Assembly: GCA_949130485.1 (NCBI GenBank)
Contig: OX422203.1
Location: 4,183,178-4,247,177, forward strand
From: Agelas oroides
Lineage: Eukaryota; Porifera; Demospongiae; Agelasida; Agelasidae
DNA: 64,000 bases
Direction of reading: 5' to 3'
Shown in pieces: positions 39,501 to 52,800 of this stretch (positions are counted from its first letter, which is position 1; each line of letters starts with the position of its first letter). The notes beneath the pieces were generated by a model. That model saw only the letters and a program-made list of their open reading frames with translations, was not told the DNA's origin and ran no database searches. Both the position numbers and the translations under genes were made by a program.

Positions 39501-42500
39501 GCCTGGCACTTAAATATGTCTGCACGTGCTGCACAGCTCCTCCTTGGATGTTAAAACTACTTTATCAGAATTTCTTGCACATACACAGGCTTGCACCTGG
39601 CTCACACGGCCTCCACAGCGATCAAAACTGCTTTCTCGATCATCTCTGGCACTTAAATAGGCCTCCACGTGCTTCACAGCACCACCTAGGAGGTTTAAAC
39701 GGCGTTATTAGCTATTTGCCGCACCTAAACAGGATTGCACCAACCTCACAGGGCCTCCACAGTGATGAAAATTGTTTTCTCGTTCTTCCCTGGCACTTAA
39801 ACAGGCCTGAACGTGCTTCACGATACCTCCTAGGAGGTTAAAAAGGCGTTATCAGGTCTTTCCCACTCTTAAACAGGCTTGCACCAACCACATAGCGCTT
39901 TCACAGCGGTGAAAATTGCTTTCTCGATTTTCCCTGCAAGTTAAACAGGCCTGTACGTGCTTCACTGTGCCTCCTCGGAGGTTTAAACGGCGTTATCAGG
40001 TCTTTCACGCACATAAACAGGCATGCACGAGCCTCACAGGACTTTCACAGTGGTGAAAACAGCTTTCTAGGTCTACCCTGGCACATAAACAGGCCTCCAC
40101 GTGCTTCACAGCTCTTACTCCTTGGTTATAACGGCTTTGTCAGGTCATTACCGAACATAAACAGACTTGCACGAGCCTCACAGGACCTCCACAGTGGTGA
40201 AAACAGCTTTATCGATCTTCCCCGGCACTTACAGGCCTGCACGTGCTTCACAGCACTTCCTCGGAGGTTAAAACGGCGTTATCAGGTCTTTCACGCACAT
40301 AAACAGGCATGCACGAGCCTCACAGGACTTCCACAGCGGTGAAAACCGATTTCTCGATCTTGACTGGCACTTAAACAGGTCTGCACGTGCTGCACAGCTC
40401 CTCCTTGGATGTTAAAACTTCTTTATCTGAATTTCTTGCACATAAACAGGCTTGCACCTGGCTCACACGGACTCCACAGCGATGAAAACTGCTTTCTCGA
40501 TCATCTCTGGCACTTAAACAGGCCTGAACGTGCTTCACAGTACCTCCTTGGAGGTTAAAAAGGCGTTATCAAGTCTTTACCGCACATAAACAGGCTTGCA
40601 ACAATCTCACAGGGCCACCACAGTGTTGAAAACTGCTTTCATGATCTTCCCAGGCACTTAAACCGGCTTGCACGTGCTTCACTGCACCGTCTCGGAGGAT
40701 AAAACGGCGTTATCAGGTCAACTGCTTTCTAGATCTTCCCTGGAACTTAAACATGCCTGCATGTGCTTCACAGGTCTTTCCCGCACATCAACAGGCTCGC
40801 ACCAACCTCACAGGGCCTCTAAAGTGGTGAAAACTGATTTCTCGATCTTCTCTGGCACTGAAACTGGCCTGCACCTGCTTCACGGCACCCTATCGGAGGA
40901 TATATCGGCGTTATCAAGACTTTCCCGCACATAAAAGGCTTGTACAAACCACACGGGGCTTTCAAAGCGGTGAAATCGGCTTTGTCAGGTCTTTCTGGCA
41001 ATTAAACAGGCTTGCACTTACCTCACATGGCCTCCACAATGGCGAAAACTTCTTTCTCGATCTTTACATGCAGTTGAACAGGTATGCACGTGGTTCACAG
41101 TACCCCCTCGGAGGTGTTATCAGGTTGTCCCGCACATAACCAGGCTTGCACAAGCCTCACAGGTACCCAACAGGGGAGAAAACTGCTTTCTCGATCTTCT
41201 CGGGCACTTAAACAGGCCTGCACGTGCTTCACCACACATCCTTGGAGGTTAAAACGGCGTTGTCAGGTCTTTCCTTCATTTAAACAGGCTTGCACTTACC
41301 TCACATGGCCTCCACAATGGTGAAAACTGCTTTCTCGGTCTTCCCTGGCAGTTAAACAGGTATGCACGTGCTTCACTGTACCCTTTCGGAGGTTAAAACG
41401 GCGTTATCAGGTTGTCCCGCACATAACCAGGCTTGCACAAGCCTCACAGGTACCCAACAGGGGAGCTTTCTCGATCTTCTCTGGCGCTTAAACAGGCCTG
41501 CACGTGCTTCACCGCACATCCTCGGTGGTTAAAACGGCGTTGTCAGGTCTTTCCTGCATTTAAAGAGGCTTGCACTTACCTCACATGGCCTCCACAATGG
41601 TGAAAACTACTTTCTCGATCTTCCCATGCAGTTAAGCAGGTATGGACGTGCTTCACTGTACCCCCTCGGAGGTGTTATCAGGTTGTCCCGCACATAGCCA
41701 GGCTTGCACATGCCTCACAGGTACCCAACATGGGAGAAAACTGCTTTCTCGATCTTCTCTGGCACGTAAACAGCGCTGCACCTGCTTCACAGCAACTCCT
41801 CTGAGGTTAAAACGGCGTTATCAGATATTTCCCGCAGAGAAACAGGCTTGCACGAGCCTCACAGGACGTCCGCAGTGGTAAAAACTGCTCTCTCGGTCTT
41901 CCCTGGCACATAAACAGGCCTCCACGTGCTTCACAGCTCTTTGTCAGGTCATTACCGCACATAAACAGGCTTGCACGAGCCTCACAAGACCTCCACAGTG
42001 GTGAAAACAGCTTTATCGATCATCCCCGGCACTTAAACAGGCCTGCACGTGCTTCACAGCACTTCTTCGGAGGTTAAAACGGCATTATCAGGTCTTTCAC
42101 GCACATAAACAGGCATGCACGAGCCTCACAGGACTTCCACAGCGGTGAAAACCGATTTCTCGATCTTGACTGGCACTTAAACAGGTCTGCACGTGCTGCA
42201 CAGCTCCTCCTTGGATGTTAAAACTTCTTTATCAGAATTTCCTGCACATAAACAGGCTTGCACCTGGCTCACACGGCCTCTACAGCGATGAAAACAGCTT
42301 TCTCGATCATCTCTGGCACTTAAACAGGCCTGAACGTGCTTCACAGTACCTCCTTGGAGGTTAAAAAGGCGTTATCAAGTCTTTACCGCACATAAACAGG
42401 CTTGCAACAATCTCACAGGGCCACCACAGTGTTGAAAACTGCTTTCATGATCTTCCCAGGCAGTTAAACCGGCTTGCACGTGCTTCACTGCACCTTCTCG

Positions 42501-45500
42501 GAGGATAAAACGGCGTTATCAGGTCAACTGCTTTCTAGATCTTCCCTGGAACTTAAACATGCCTGCATGTGCTTCACAGCACCTCCTCGGAGGTTAAAAC
42601 TACTTTATCTGCATTTCCCGCACATAAACATGCTTACACCAACCTCACAGGTCCTCCAGAGTGGTGAAAACTGCTTTCTCGATCTTCACTGGCAATTAAA
42701 CAGGCGTGCACGTGCTTCTCAGTACCTCCTCGCAAGTTAAAAGTGCGTTATCAGGTCTTTCTGCACATAAACAGGCATGCAAGAGCCTCACAGCAGTTCC
42801 ACAGAGGTGAAAACTGCTTTCTCGATCCTCTCTGGCACTAAAACTGGACTGCACCTGCTTCACGGCACCCCCTCGGAGGTCATAATGGCGTTATCAAGCC
42901 TTTCCCGCACATAAAAAGGCTTGTACAAACCACACTGGGCCTCCAAAGCGGTGAAAACTCCCTTCTCGATCTTCTGTGGCACTTAAACAGGCCTGCACGT
43001 GCTTAACCGCACATCCTCGAATGTTAAATCGGCGTTGTCAGGTCTTTCCTGCATTCAAACAGTCTTGCACTTACCTCACATGGCCTCTCACAATGGTGAA
43101 AACTGCTTTTTCGACCTTCCTTAGCACTTAAACAGGCCTGCACATGCTTTACAGTACCTCCTCGGAGGTGAAAACGGCGTTGTCAGGTCTTTCCTGCATT
43201 TAAACAGGCTTGCACTTACCTCACATGGCCTCCACAATGGTGAAAACTGCTTTGTCGATCTTCCCTGGCAGTTAAACAGGTATGCACGTGCTTCACCGTA
43301 CCCTTTCGGGGGTTAAAACGGCGTCATCAGGTTGTCCCGCACATAACCAGGCTTGCACAAGCCTCACATGTACACAACAGGGGAGAAAACTGCTTTCTCG
43401 ATCTTCTCGGGCACTTAAACAGGACTGCACGTGCTTCACAGCACATCCTCGGAGGTTGAAACGGCGTTGTCAGGTCTTTCCTGCATTTAAACAGGCTTGC
43501 ACTTACCTCACATGGCCTCCACAATGGTGAAAACTGCTTTTTCGATCTTCCCTAGCACTTAAACAGGCCTGCACATGCTTTACAGTACCTCCTCGGAGGT
43601 TGAAACGGCGTTATCAGGTCTTTCCCACACATAAACAGGCTTGCACCAACCTCACAGCGCTTTCACAGTGGTGAAAATTGCTTTGTCGATCATCCCTGGC
43701 AGTTAAACAGGCCTGCACGTGCTTCTCAGCAACTCCTCGGACGGTAAAACGAAGTTATCAGGGCTTTCACGCACATAAACAGGCATGCACGAGCCTCACA
43801 GGACTTCCACAGTGGTGAAAACAGCTTTCTCGGTCTTCCCTGGCACATAAACAGGCCTCCACGTGGTTCATAGCTCTTTCTCCTTGGTTAAAACGGCCTA
43901 GTCAGGTCATTACCACCTCCACAACGGTGAAAACAGCTTTATCGATCTTCCCCGGCACTTAAACTGGCCTGCACGTGCTTAACATTACCTCCTCGGAGGT
44001 TTAAACGGCGTTATCAGGTCTTTCCCGCACATAAACAAGCTTTCATGTGCCTCACATGACCTCAACAGTAGTGAAAACTGCTTTCACGATCTTCCCTGGC
44101 ACTTAAACAGTCCTGTACGTGCTTCACAGTACCCCTTCGGATGTTAAACCGGCGTTATCAGGCTGTCCCGCACATAACCAGGCTTGCACAAGCCTCACAG
44201 GTACCCAACAGGGGAGAAAACTGCTTTCTCGATCATGTCGGGCATTTAAACAGGCCTGCACGTGCTTCACCGCACATCCTCGGAGGTTAAAACGGCGTTG
44301 TCAGGTCTTTCCTGCTTTTAAACAGGCTTGCACTTACCTCGCATGGCCTCCACAATCGTGAAAACTGCTTTCTCGATCTTCCCAAGTACTTAAACAGGCC
44401 TGCACATGCTTTACAGTACCTCCTCGGAGGTTAAAACTGTGTTATCAGGTCTTTCCCACACATAAACAGGCTTTCACCAACCTCACAGCGCTTTCACAGC
44501 GGCGAAAATTGCTTTCTCTATATTCCCTGGCAGTTAAACAGGCTTGCACGAGCTTCTCAGCACCTCCTCCGACGGTAAAACGAAGTTATCAGGTCTTTAC
44601 CACACATAAGCAGGCTTGCTCGAGCCGCTCAGGACAACCACAGTGGTGAAATCTGTTTTCTCGATCTTCCCTAGCACTTAAACAGGCCTGCACATGCATC
44701 ACAGTTCCTCCTTGGAGGTTAAAATGGCGTTATCAGGTCTTTCCCACACATAAACAGGCTTGCACCAACCTCGCAGCGCTTTCATTGCGGCGAAAATTGA
44801 TTTCTCGAATTTCCCTGGCAGTTAAACAAGCTTGCACGTGCTTCTCAGCACCTCCTCCGACGGTAAAACGAAGTTATCAGGTCTTTACCACACATAAGCA
44901 GGCTTGCTCGAGCCGCACAGGACCTCCACAGTGGTGAAAACTCTTTTCTCGATCTTCCCTAGCACTTAAACTGGCCTTCACATGCATCACAGTACCTCCT
45001 TGGAGGTTAAAACGGCGTTATCAGGTTGTCCCGCACATCAACAGGCTTGCACCAACCTCACAGCGCTTTCACAACGGTGAAAATTGCTTTGTCGATCATC
45101 CCTGGCTGTTAAACAGGCCTACACGTGCTTCTCAGCAACTCCTGGGACGGTAAAACGAAGTTATCAGGTCTTTGCCACACATAAGCAGACTTGCTTGAGC
45201 CGCACAGGACCTCCACAGTGGTGAAAACTGTTTTCTCGATCTTCCCCGGCACTTAAACAGGCCTGCACATGCATCACAGTACTTCCTTGGAGGTTAAAAC
45301 GCCGTTATCAGGTCTTTCCCACACATAAACAGGCTTGCACCAACGTCACAGTGCTTTCACAGTGGTGATAATTGCTTTCTCGATCTTCTCGGGCACTTAA
45401 ACAGGCCTGCATGTGCTTCACCGCACATCCTCGGAGGTTAAAAAGGCGTTGTCAGGTCTTTCCTGCATTTAAACAGGCTTGCACATACCTCACATGGCCT

Positions 45501-46400
45501 CCACAATGGTGAAACCTTCTTTCTCGATCTTCCCTGGCAGTTAAACACGTATGCACGTGCTTCACTGTACCCCCTCGGAGGTGTTATCAGGTTATCCTGC
45601 ACATAACCAGGCTTGCACAAGCCTCACAGGTACCCAACAGGGGAGAAAACTGCTTTCTCGATCTTCTGTGGCACTTAAACAGGCCTGCACGTGCTTCACC
45701 GCACATCCTCGGAGGTTAAAACGGCGTTGTCAGGTCTTTCTTGCTTTTAAACAGGCTTGCACTTACCTCACTTGGCCTCCAGAATGGTGAAAACTGCTTT
45801 TTCGATCTTCCCTAGCACTTAAACAGGCCCGCACATGCTTTACAGTACCTCCTCGGAGGTTGAAACGGCGTTATCAGGTCTTTCCCACACATAAACAGGC
45901 TTGCACCAACCTCACAGCGCTTTCACAATGGTCAAAACTGCTCTCTCGGTCTTCCCTGGCGCCTCCACGTGTTTCACAGCTCTTAATCCTTGGTTAAAAC
46001 GGCTTGGTCAGGTCATTACCGCACATAAACCGGCTTCCACGAGCCTCACAAGACCTCCACAGTGGTGAAAACAGCTTTATCGATCCTCCCCGCCACTTAA
46101 ACAGGCCTGCACGTGCTTCACAGCACTTCTTCGGAGGTTAAAACGGTGTTAATAGGTCTTTCACGCACATAAACAGGCATGCACGAGCCTCACAGGACTT
46201 CCACAGTGGTGAAAACAGCTCTCTCGGTCTTCCCTGGCTTCTCCACGTGCTTCACAGCTCTTCCTCCTTGGCTAAAACGGCTTTGCAGGTCATTACCGCA
46301 CATAAACAGGCTTGCACGAGCCTAACAAGACTTCCACAGTGGTGAAAAGGGCTTTCTCGATCTTCCCCGGTACTTAAACAGGCCTGAACGTGCTTCACAG

Positions 46401-49068
46401 CACTTCTACAGGCCCACACGTGCTTCACAGCATCTCCTCGGGGGTTAACACTACCTTACCAGGATTTCCCGCACATAAACATGCTTGCACTAAGCTCTCA
46501 CGGCCTCCACAGCGGTGATATCTGCTCTCTCGATCTTCTCTGGCACTTAAACGGGTCTACACGTGCTTCACAGCACCTTCTCGGAGGTTAAAACGGCGTT
46601 ATCAGGTATTTCCCGAACATAAACAGGCTTGCACGAGTCTCACAGGACAACCACAGTGGTCAAAGCTGCTTTCTCGATCTTCCCTGGCACTTAAACAGGC
46701 CTGCACGTGCTTCACAGCACCACCTCGGAGGTTAAAACGGCGTTTTCAGGTCCTACCCGCATATAAACAGGCTTGGAACAACAACACAGGGTCACCACAA
46801 CGGTGATAACTGCTTTTTCGATCTTCTCCAGCACTTAAACGGTCTTGAACCTGCTTCACAGTCACTCCTCCAAGGTTAAAACGGCATTATCATGTCCTTC
46901 TCTCACATCAACAGGCTTGCACGAGCATAACAGGATCACCACAGTGGTGAAAACTGCTTTCTCGGTCTTCTTTGGCACTTAAACAGGTCCATACGTGCTT
47001 CACAGCATCTCCTCGGAGGTTAACACTACCTTACCAGGATATCCCTCACATAAACATGCTTGCACTCAGCTCTCACGGCCTCCACAGTGGTGAAAACTGC
47101 TTTCTCGATCGTCCCTGGCACTTAAACAGGCCTGCACGTGCTGAACAGCACCTCCTCGGATGTTAAAACGGCGTTATAAAGTCTTTCCCGCACATAAACA
47201 GGCTTGTACGAGCCTCACAGGACCATCACAGTGGTAAAAACTGCTTTCTCGATCTTCCCTGGCACTTAAACAGGCCTGCACGTGCTACATAGTACCTCCT
47301 CGGAGGTTAAAACGGCGTTATCAAGTCCTTCCCGCACGTAAACAGGCTTGCACGGGCCTCAAAAGACAATCACAGTGATGAAAACTACTTTCTGGATCTT
47401 CCCTGGCACTTAAACAGGCCTGCACGTGCTTCACACTACTTCCTGGGAGGTTAAAACGGCGTTTTCAGGTCCTTCCCGCACATAAAGAGGCTTGCACGAG
47501 CCTCGCAGGACCATCACAGTGGTAAAAACTGGTTTCTCGATCTTCCCTGGCACTTAAACAGAGTGCACGTACTTCATAGTACCTCCTCGGAGGTTAAAAC
47601 GGCGTTATAAAGTCATTCCCGCAGATAAAAAGACTTGCACGAGACTCACAGTACCACAATAGTGGTGAAAACTGCTATGTCGATCTTCCCTGGCACTTAA
47701 ACTGGCCTGCACGTGCTTCACAGCACCGCCTGGGAGGTTAACACTACCTTACCAGGATTTCCCGCACATAAACATGCTTGCACTAAGCTCTCACGGCCTC
47801 CACAGATGTGATATCTGCTCTCTCGATCTTCTCTGGCACTTAAACGGGTCTACACGTGTTTCACAGCACCTTCTCGGAGGTTAAAACAGCATTATTAGGA
47901 TGTCCCGCACATTAATAGGAATGCACGGGCCTCACAGGACATCCACAGTGATGAAAACTGCTTTCTTGATCGTCCCTGGCACTTAAATAGGCCTCCATGT
48001 GCTTCAAAGCACCTACTCGGAGGTTAAAACAGCATTATTAGGATATCCCGCACATAAATAGGATTGCACGGGCCTCACAGGACTTCCACAGTTATGAAAA
48101 CTGCTTTCTCGATCGTCCCTGGCACTTAAAACAGGCCTGCACGTGCTTCACAGCACCTCCTGGGAGGTTCACATGGCGTTTTAGGCCCTTCCCGCACATT
48201 AACAGGCTTGGAACAACAACACAGGGTTACCACAACGGTGATAATTGCTTTCTCTATCTTCTACAGCACTTAAACAGCCTTGAACGTGTTTCACAGTCAC
48301 TCCTCGATGGTTAAAACGTCATTATCATGTCCTTCCCTCACATAAACCGTCTTGCACGAGCATAACAGGATCACTACAGTGGTGAAAACTGCTTTCTAAA
48401 TCTTCCATGGCACTCAAACAGGCCCACACGTGCTTCACAGCATCTCCTCGGAGGTTAACACTACCTTACCAGGATTTCCCGCACATAAACATGCTTGCAC
48501 TAAGCTCTCACGGCCCCCACAGCGGTGATATCTGCTCTCTCGATCTTCTCTGGCACTTAAACGGGTCTACACGTGCTTCACAGCACCTTCTCGGAGGTTA
48601 AAACAGCATTATCAGGATGTTTCGCACATAAATAGGCTAGCACGGGCCTCACAGGATATCCGCAGTGGTGAAAACTGCTTTCTCGATCGTCCCTGGCACT
48701 TAAACAGGCCTGCACGTGCTTCACAGCACATCCTCGGAGGTTAAAACGGCGTTATCAGGTCTTTCCCGAACATAAACTGGCTTCCTCGAGTCTCACAGGA
48801 CCACCACAGTGGTCAAAACTGCTTTCTTGATCTTCTCTAGCACCTAAACAGGCCCGCACGTGCTTCACAGCACCTCCTCGAAGGTTAAAACGGCGTTTTC
48901 ATGTCCTTCCCGCACATAAACTGGCTTGTAGCAACAACTCAGGGTCACCACAACGTTGATAACTGCTTTTCCGATCTTCTCCAGCACTTAAACAGCCTTG
49001 AACGTGCTTCACAGTCACTCCTCGATGGTTAAAATGTCATTATCATGTCCTTCCCTCACATAAACCGG
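46401..49068 (+). repeat. Satellite array, forward orientation, distinct subtype block (segment 4a)
   Basis: Still the 72/144-bp family, but from about 46.4 kb the A monomers change to a different set. These are 'aacaacaacacagggtcacc' with 'acaacggtgataactgc', 'gagcataacaggaccaccac' with 'agtggtgaaaac', and 'cactaagctctcacggcctc' with 'cagcggtgatatctgctctc' followed by a B monomer with 'acgggtctacacgtgcttc'. These subtypes are absent or rare to the left and mark an independently homogenised domain. Confidence 0.9.
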
Positions 49069-49875
49069 TGTCTGCGTGAAATGGGGAACCCCCAATTTGG
49101 GGACCTCGGTCCCCACATCCCTAGTGATATGGAGACGGGGGGCCCCATATTACTAGGGATATGGGGACCGGGGGTCCCCAGAACTCTGGTGATATGGGGA
49201 TCCTTCAGTGATTTAAGGACCCCTAAGGTTTGTGTTCTATACGCAATTGGAAAAGACATATAAGAACAAATTAACAAGTCGTATATATGCAAGAGTAAAA
49301 ATATGCTTATGCAATAGTATGTACAAGTAAAGAACAACAATATTATTATTAAAGAATATTATTATGCTGCCGATTATTCTCCTCTCCTCCGCACTTTCAA
49401 CCACCAAGCGAGGTTTCTCACTCCCTTTTCCGGCAATGTAGTATAAACGCCCTCCGTCCGCTGGTAAGAATTTGCTACGCTTCCTTAGCCCATGCTTGTA
49501 GAGTTTATCAGCATCAGATGGGTATATGTCTTATGGACAACGTAGTCATAAATTTCGCTGACGTATATTTCACTTTTGCCGCATCTTCCTCAACTTTCAC
49601 GTCTTTTTCGCCTTCCTTCGCCATACTAACAACTTCTTGTTGTTGTGCTCTGCTTCTCGTTTTATAATTATCACTGATGGCGTACCCTTCTGATCAATGA
49701 TCGTCAAGGTCTCAGCGCAGGATGTTTACGAACAGGTAGGTCCGTGTCTTCCGGGGTCCCCAAACGCTGAGGGGGTCCCTATATCACTAGCGAAATGGGG
49801 CTGGAGGGTCCCCATGTCACTAGGGATATGGGGACGGGGGTCCCCATATCACGGGGGTCCCCATATCGCGCTTAC
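49069..49875. mobile_element. 807-bp element with long imperfect terminal inverted repeats, ACCGG flanks, carrying a coding fragment
   Basis: Seen directly: array phase is uninterrupted if 49,069-49,875 is removed together with one of two ACCGG copies (49,064-49,068 and 49,876-49,880), consistent with a 5-bp target duplication. The outer 110 to 130 bp at each end are inverted relative to each other and rich in the phrases 'gatatggggac' and 'gtccccatatc'. Each arm also folds on itself, for example CCCCATG-type stems around ACTAGG at 49,813-49,834. Near the tips, GCGTGAAATGGGG on the left faces GCGCGATATGGGG on the reverse strand of the right end (11 of 13 bases). The AT-rich middle holds a minus-strand coding relic. 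The superfamily is unknown; it resembles a fold-back or non-autonomous element that captured host or transposon sequence. Confidence 0.75.
49362..49624 (-). pseudogene. Decayed coding fragment, start codon through a region resembling the N-terminal flank of a retroelement-type integrase zinc-binding domain
   Basis: On the minus strand an ATG at 49,622-49,624 opens a lysine/glutamate-rich frame (MAKEGEKDVKVEEDAAK) that reaches a stop about 36 codons on. After a frame change, a second open stretch from about 49,521 down to 49,365 contains LYKHGLRKRSKF and, later, KPRLVVESAEERR. In proteins with a retroelement-derived integrase zinc-binding (H2C2) domain, a phrase like 'RLVV...EERxxII' commonly lies just before the histidine pair. 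Here the similarity stops before any histidine or cysteine pair, and AT-rich sequence follows. Thus the fragment is truncated and frameshifted and cannot be functional. The family assignment is from memory of the motif. Confidence 0.45.
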
Positions 49876-52800
49876 ACCGGCTTGCACGAGCATAACAGGA
49901 CCACAACAGTGGTGAAAACTACTTTCTAAATCTTCCATGGCACTCAAACAGGCCCACACGTGCTTCACAGCATCTCCTCGGAGGTTAACACTACCTTATC
50001 AGGATTTCCCGCACATAAACATGCTTGCACTAAGCTCTCACGGCCTCCACAGCGTTGATATCTGCTCTCTCGATCTTCTCTGGCACTTAAACGGGTCTAC
50101 ACGTGCTTCACAGCACCGTCTCGGAGGTTAAAACAGCATTATCAGGATGTCCCGCACATAAATTGGCTTGCACGAGTCTCACAGGACCACCACATTGGTC
50201 AAAACTTCTTTCTCGATCTTCCCTAGCAGCTAAACAGGCCCGCACGTGCTTCACAGCACCTCCTGGGAGGTTAAAACGGCGTTTTCAGGTCCTTCCCGCA
50301 CATAAACAGGCTTGTAACAACAACACAGGGTCACCACAACGGTGATAACTGCTTTCTCGATCTTCTCCAGCACTTAAACAGGCTTGAACGTGCTTCACAG
50401 TCACTTCTCGACGATTAAAACGGCATTATCAGGTCCTTCAATCACATAAACAGGCTTGCACGAGCATAACAGGACCACCACAGTGGTGGAAACTGCATTC
50501 TCGATCTTACATGGCACTTAAACAGGCCTGCATGTGCTTCACAGCACCTCCTCGGAGGTTAAAACGGCGTTATCAGGTCCTTCCCGCACATAAACAGGCG
50601 TGCACAGAACTCACACGGCCTCAACAGCGGTTAAAACTGCTTTCTCGATCTTCTTTGGTACTCAAACAAGCCTGCACGTGCTTCATAGTACCTCCTCGGA
50701 GGTTAAAACGGCGTTATCAAGTCATTTCCGCTCATAAACAGGTTTGCACGAGCCCCACAGGAACACCACAATGGTAAAAACTGCTTTCTCGATCTTCCCT
50801 GGCACTTAAACATGTCTGCAAGTGCTTCATAGCACCACCTCGGAGGTTAAAACGGCGTTTTCAGGTCCTACCCGCACATAAACAGGCTTGGAACAACAAC
50901 ACAGGGTCACCACATCGGTGATAACTGCTTTCCCGCTCTCACTTAAACAGGTTTGAACGTGCTTCACAGTCACTCCTCGACGGTTAAAACGTCATTATCA
51001 TGTCCTTCCCTCACATAAACCGGCTTGCACGAGCATAACAGGACCACTACAGTGGTGAAAACTGCTTTCTCGATCTTCCATGGCACTTAAACAGGCCCAC
51101 ACGTGCTTCACAGCATCTCCTCTGAGGTTAACACTAACTTACCAGGATTTCCCGCACATAAACATGCTTGCACTAAGCTCTCACGGCCTCCACAGCGGTG
51201 ATATCTGCTCTCTCGATCTTCTCTGGCACTTAAACGGGTCTACACGTGCTTCACAGCACCTTCTCGGAGGTTAAAACAGGATTATCAGGATGTTCCGCAC
51301 ATAAATAGGCTTGCACGGGCCACACAGGACCTCCACAGTGGTGAAAACTACTTTGTCGATCGTCCCTGACACTTAAACAGGCCTGCACGTGCTTCACAGC
51401 ACCTCCTCGGAGGTTAAAATGGCATTATCATCTCCTTCCCTCACATCAACAGGCTTGCACGAGCATAACAGGATCACCACAGTGGTGAAAACTGCTTTCT
51501 CGATCTTCTTTGGCACTTAAACGGGTCCATACGTACTTCACAGCATCTCCTCGGAGGTTAACACTACCTTACCAGGATTTCCCTCACATAAACATGCTTG
51601 CACTCAGCTCTCACGGCCTCCACAGCGGTGATATCTGCTCTCTCGATCTTCTCTGGCACTTAAACGGGTCTACACGCGCTTCACAGCACCTTCTCGGAGG
51701 TTAAAACAACAGTATCAGGATGTCCCGCACATAAAGTGGCTTGCACGGGCTTCACAGGACCTCCACAGTGGTGAAAACTGCTTTCTCGATCGTCCCTGGC
51801 ACTTAAACAGGCCTGCACGTGCTGAACAGCACCTCCTCGGATGTTAAAACGGCGTTATAAAGTCTTTCCCGCACATAAACAGGCTTGTACGAGCCTCACA
51901 GGACCATCACAGTGGTAAAAACTGCTTTCTCGATCTTCCCTGGCACTTAAACAGGCCTGCACGTGCTACATAGTACCTCCTCGGAGGTTAAAACGGCGTT
52001 ATCAAGTCCTTCCCGCACGTGAACAGGCTTGCACGGGCCTCAAAGGACCATCACAGCGGTAAAAACTGCTTTCTCGATCTTCCCTGGCACTTAAACAGGC
52101 CTGCACGTGCTTCATAATACCTCCTCGGAGGTTAAAACGGCGTTATCAGGTCTTTCCCGAACATAAACAGGCTTCCTCGAGTCTCACATGACCACCACAG
52201 TGGTCAAAACTGCTTTCTTGATCTTCCTTAGCACCTAAACAGGCCTGAACGTGCTTCACAGCACCTCCTTGGAGGTTAAAACGGCGTTTTCATGTCCTTC
52301 CCGCACATAAACTGGCTTGTAGCAACAACTCAGGGTCACCACAACGTTGGTAACTGCTTTTCCGATCTTCTCCAGCACTTAAACAGCCTTGAACGTGCTT
52401 CACAGTCACTCCTCGATGGTTAAAATGTCATTATCATGTCCTTCCCTCACATAAACCGGCTTGCACGAGCATAACAGGAACTGCTTTCTAAATCATCCAT
52501 GGCACTCAAACAGGCCCACACGTGCTTCACAGCATCTCCTCGGAGGTTAACACTACCTTACCAGGATTTCCCGCACATAAACATGCTTGCACTAAGCTCT
52601 CACGGCCTCCACAGCAGTGATATCTGCTCTCTCGATCTTCTCTGTCACTTAAACGGGTCTACACGTGCTTCACAGCACCTTCTCGGAAGTTAAAACAGCA
52701 TTATCAGGATGTTCCGCACATGAATAGGCTAGCACGGACCTCACAGGACCACCACAGTGGTCCAAACTGCTTTCTTGATCTTCCCTAGCACCTAAACAGG

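Larger units (their letters stand above)
26880..46400 (+). repeat. 72-bp satellite array, forward orientation, 432-bp higher-order units prominent (segment 3)
   Basis: Continues the A/B dimer array. Over much of 27.5-32 kb, 35-37.9 kb and 41-45.8 kb three A subtypes follow each other in the order 'caggtacccaacagggg' (A1), 'cacatggcctccacaatgg' (A2), 'cacagcgctttcacagcgg' (A3), each followed by a B monomer, giving units of about 432 bp. Blocks at 31.4-34.6 kb and 37.9-42.8 kb instead use the subtypes typical of 3-7 kb. Small internal deletions are visible, for example near 43,910-43,920, where part of an A monomer is missing. Confidence 0.93.
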
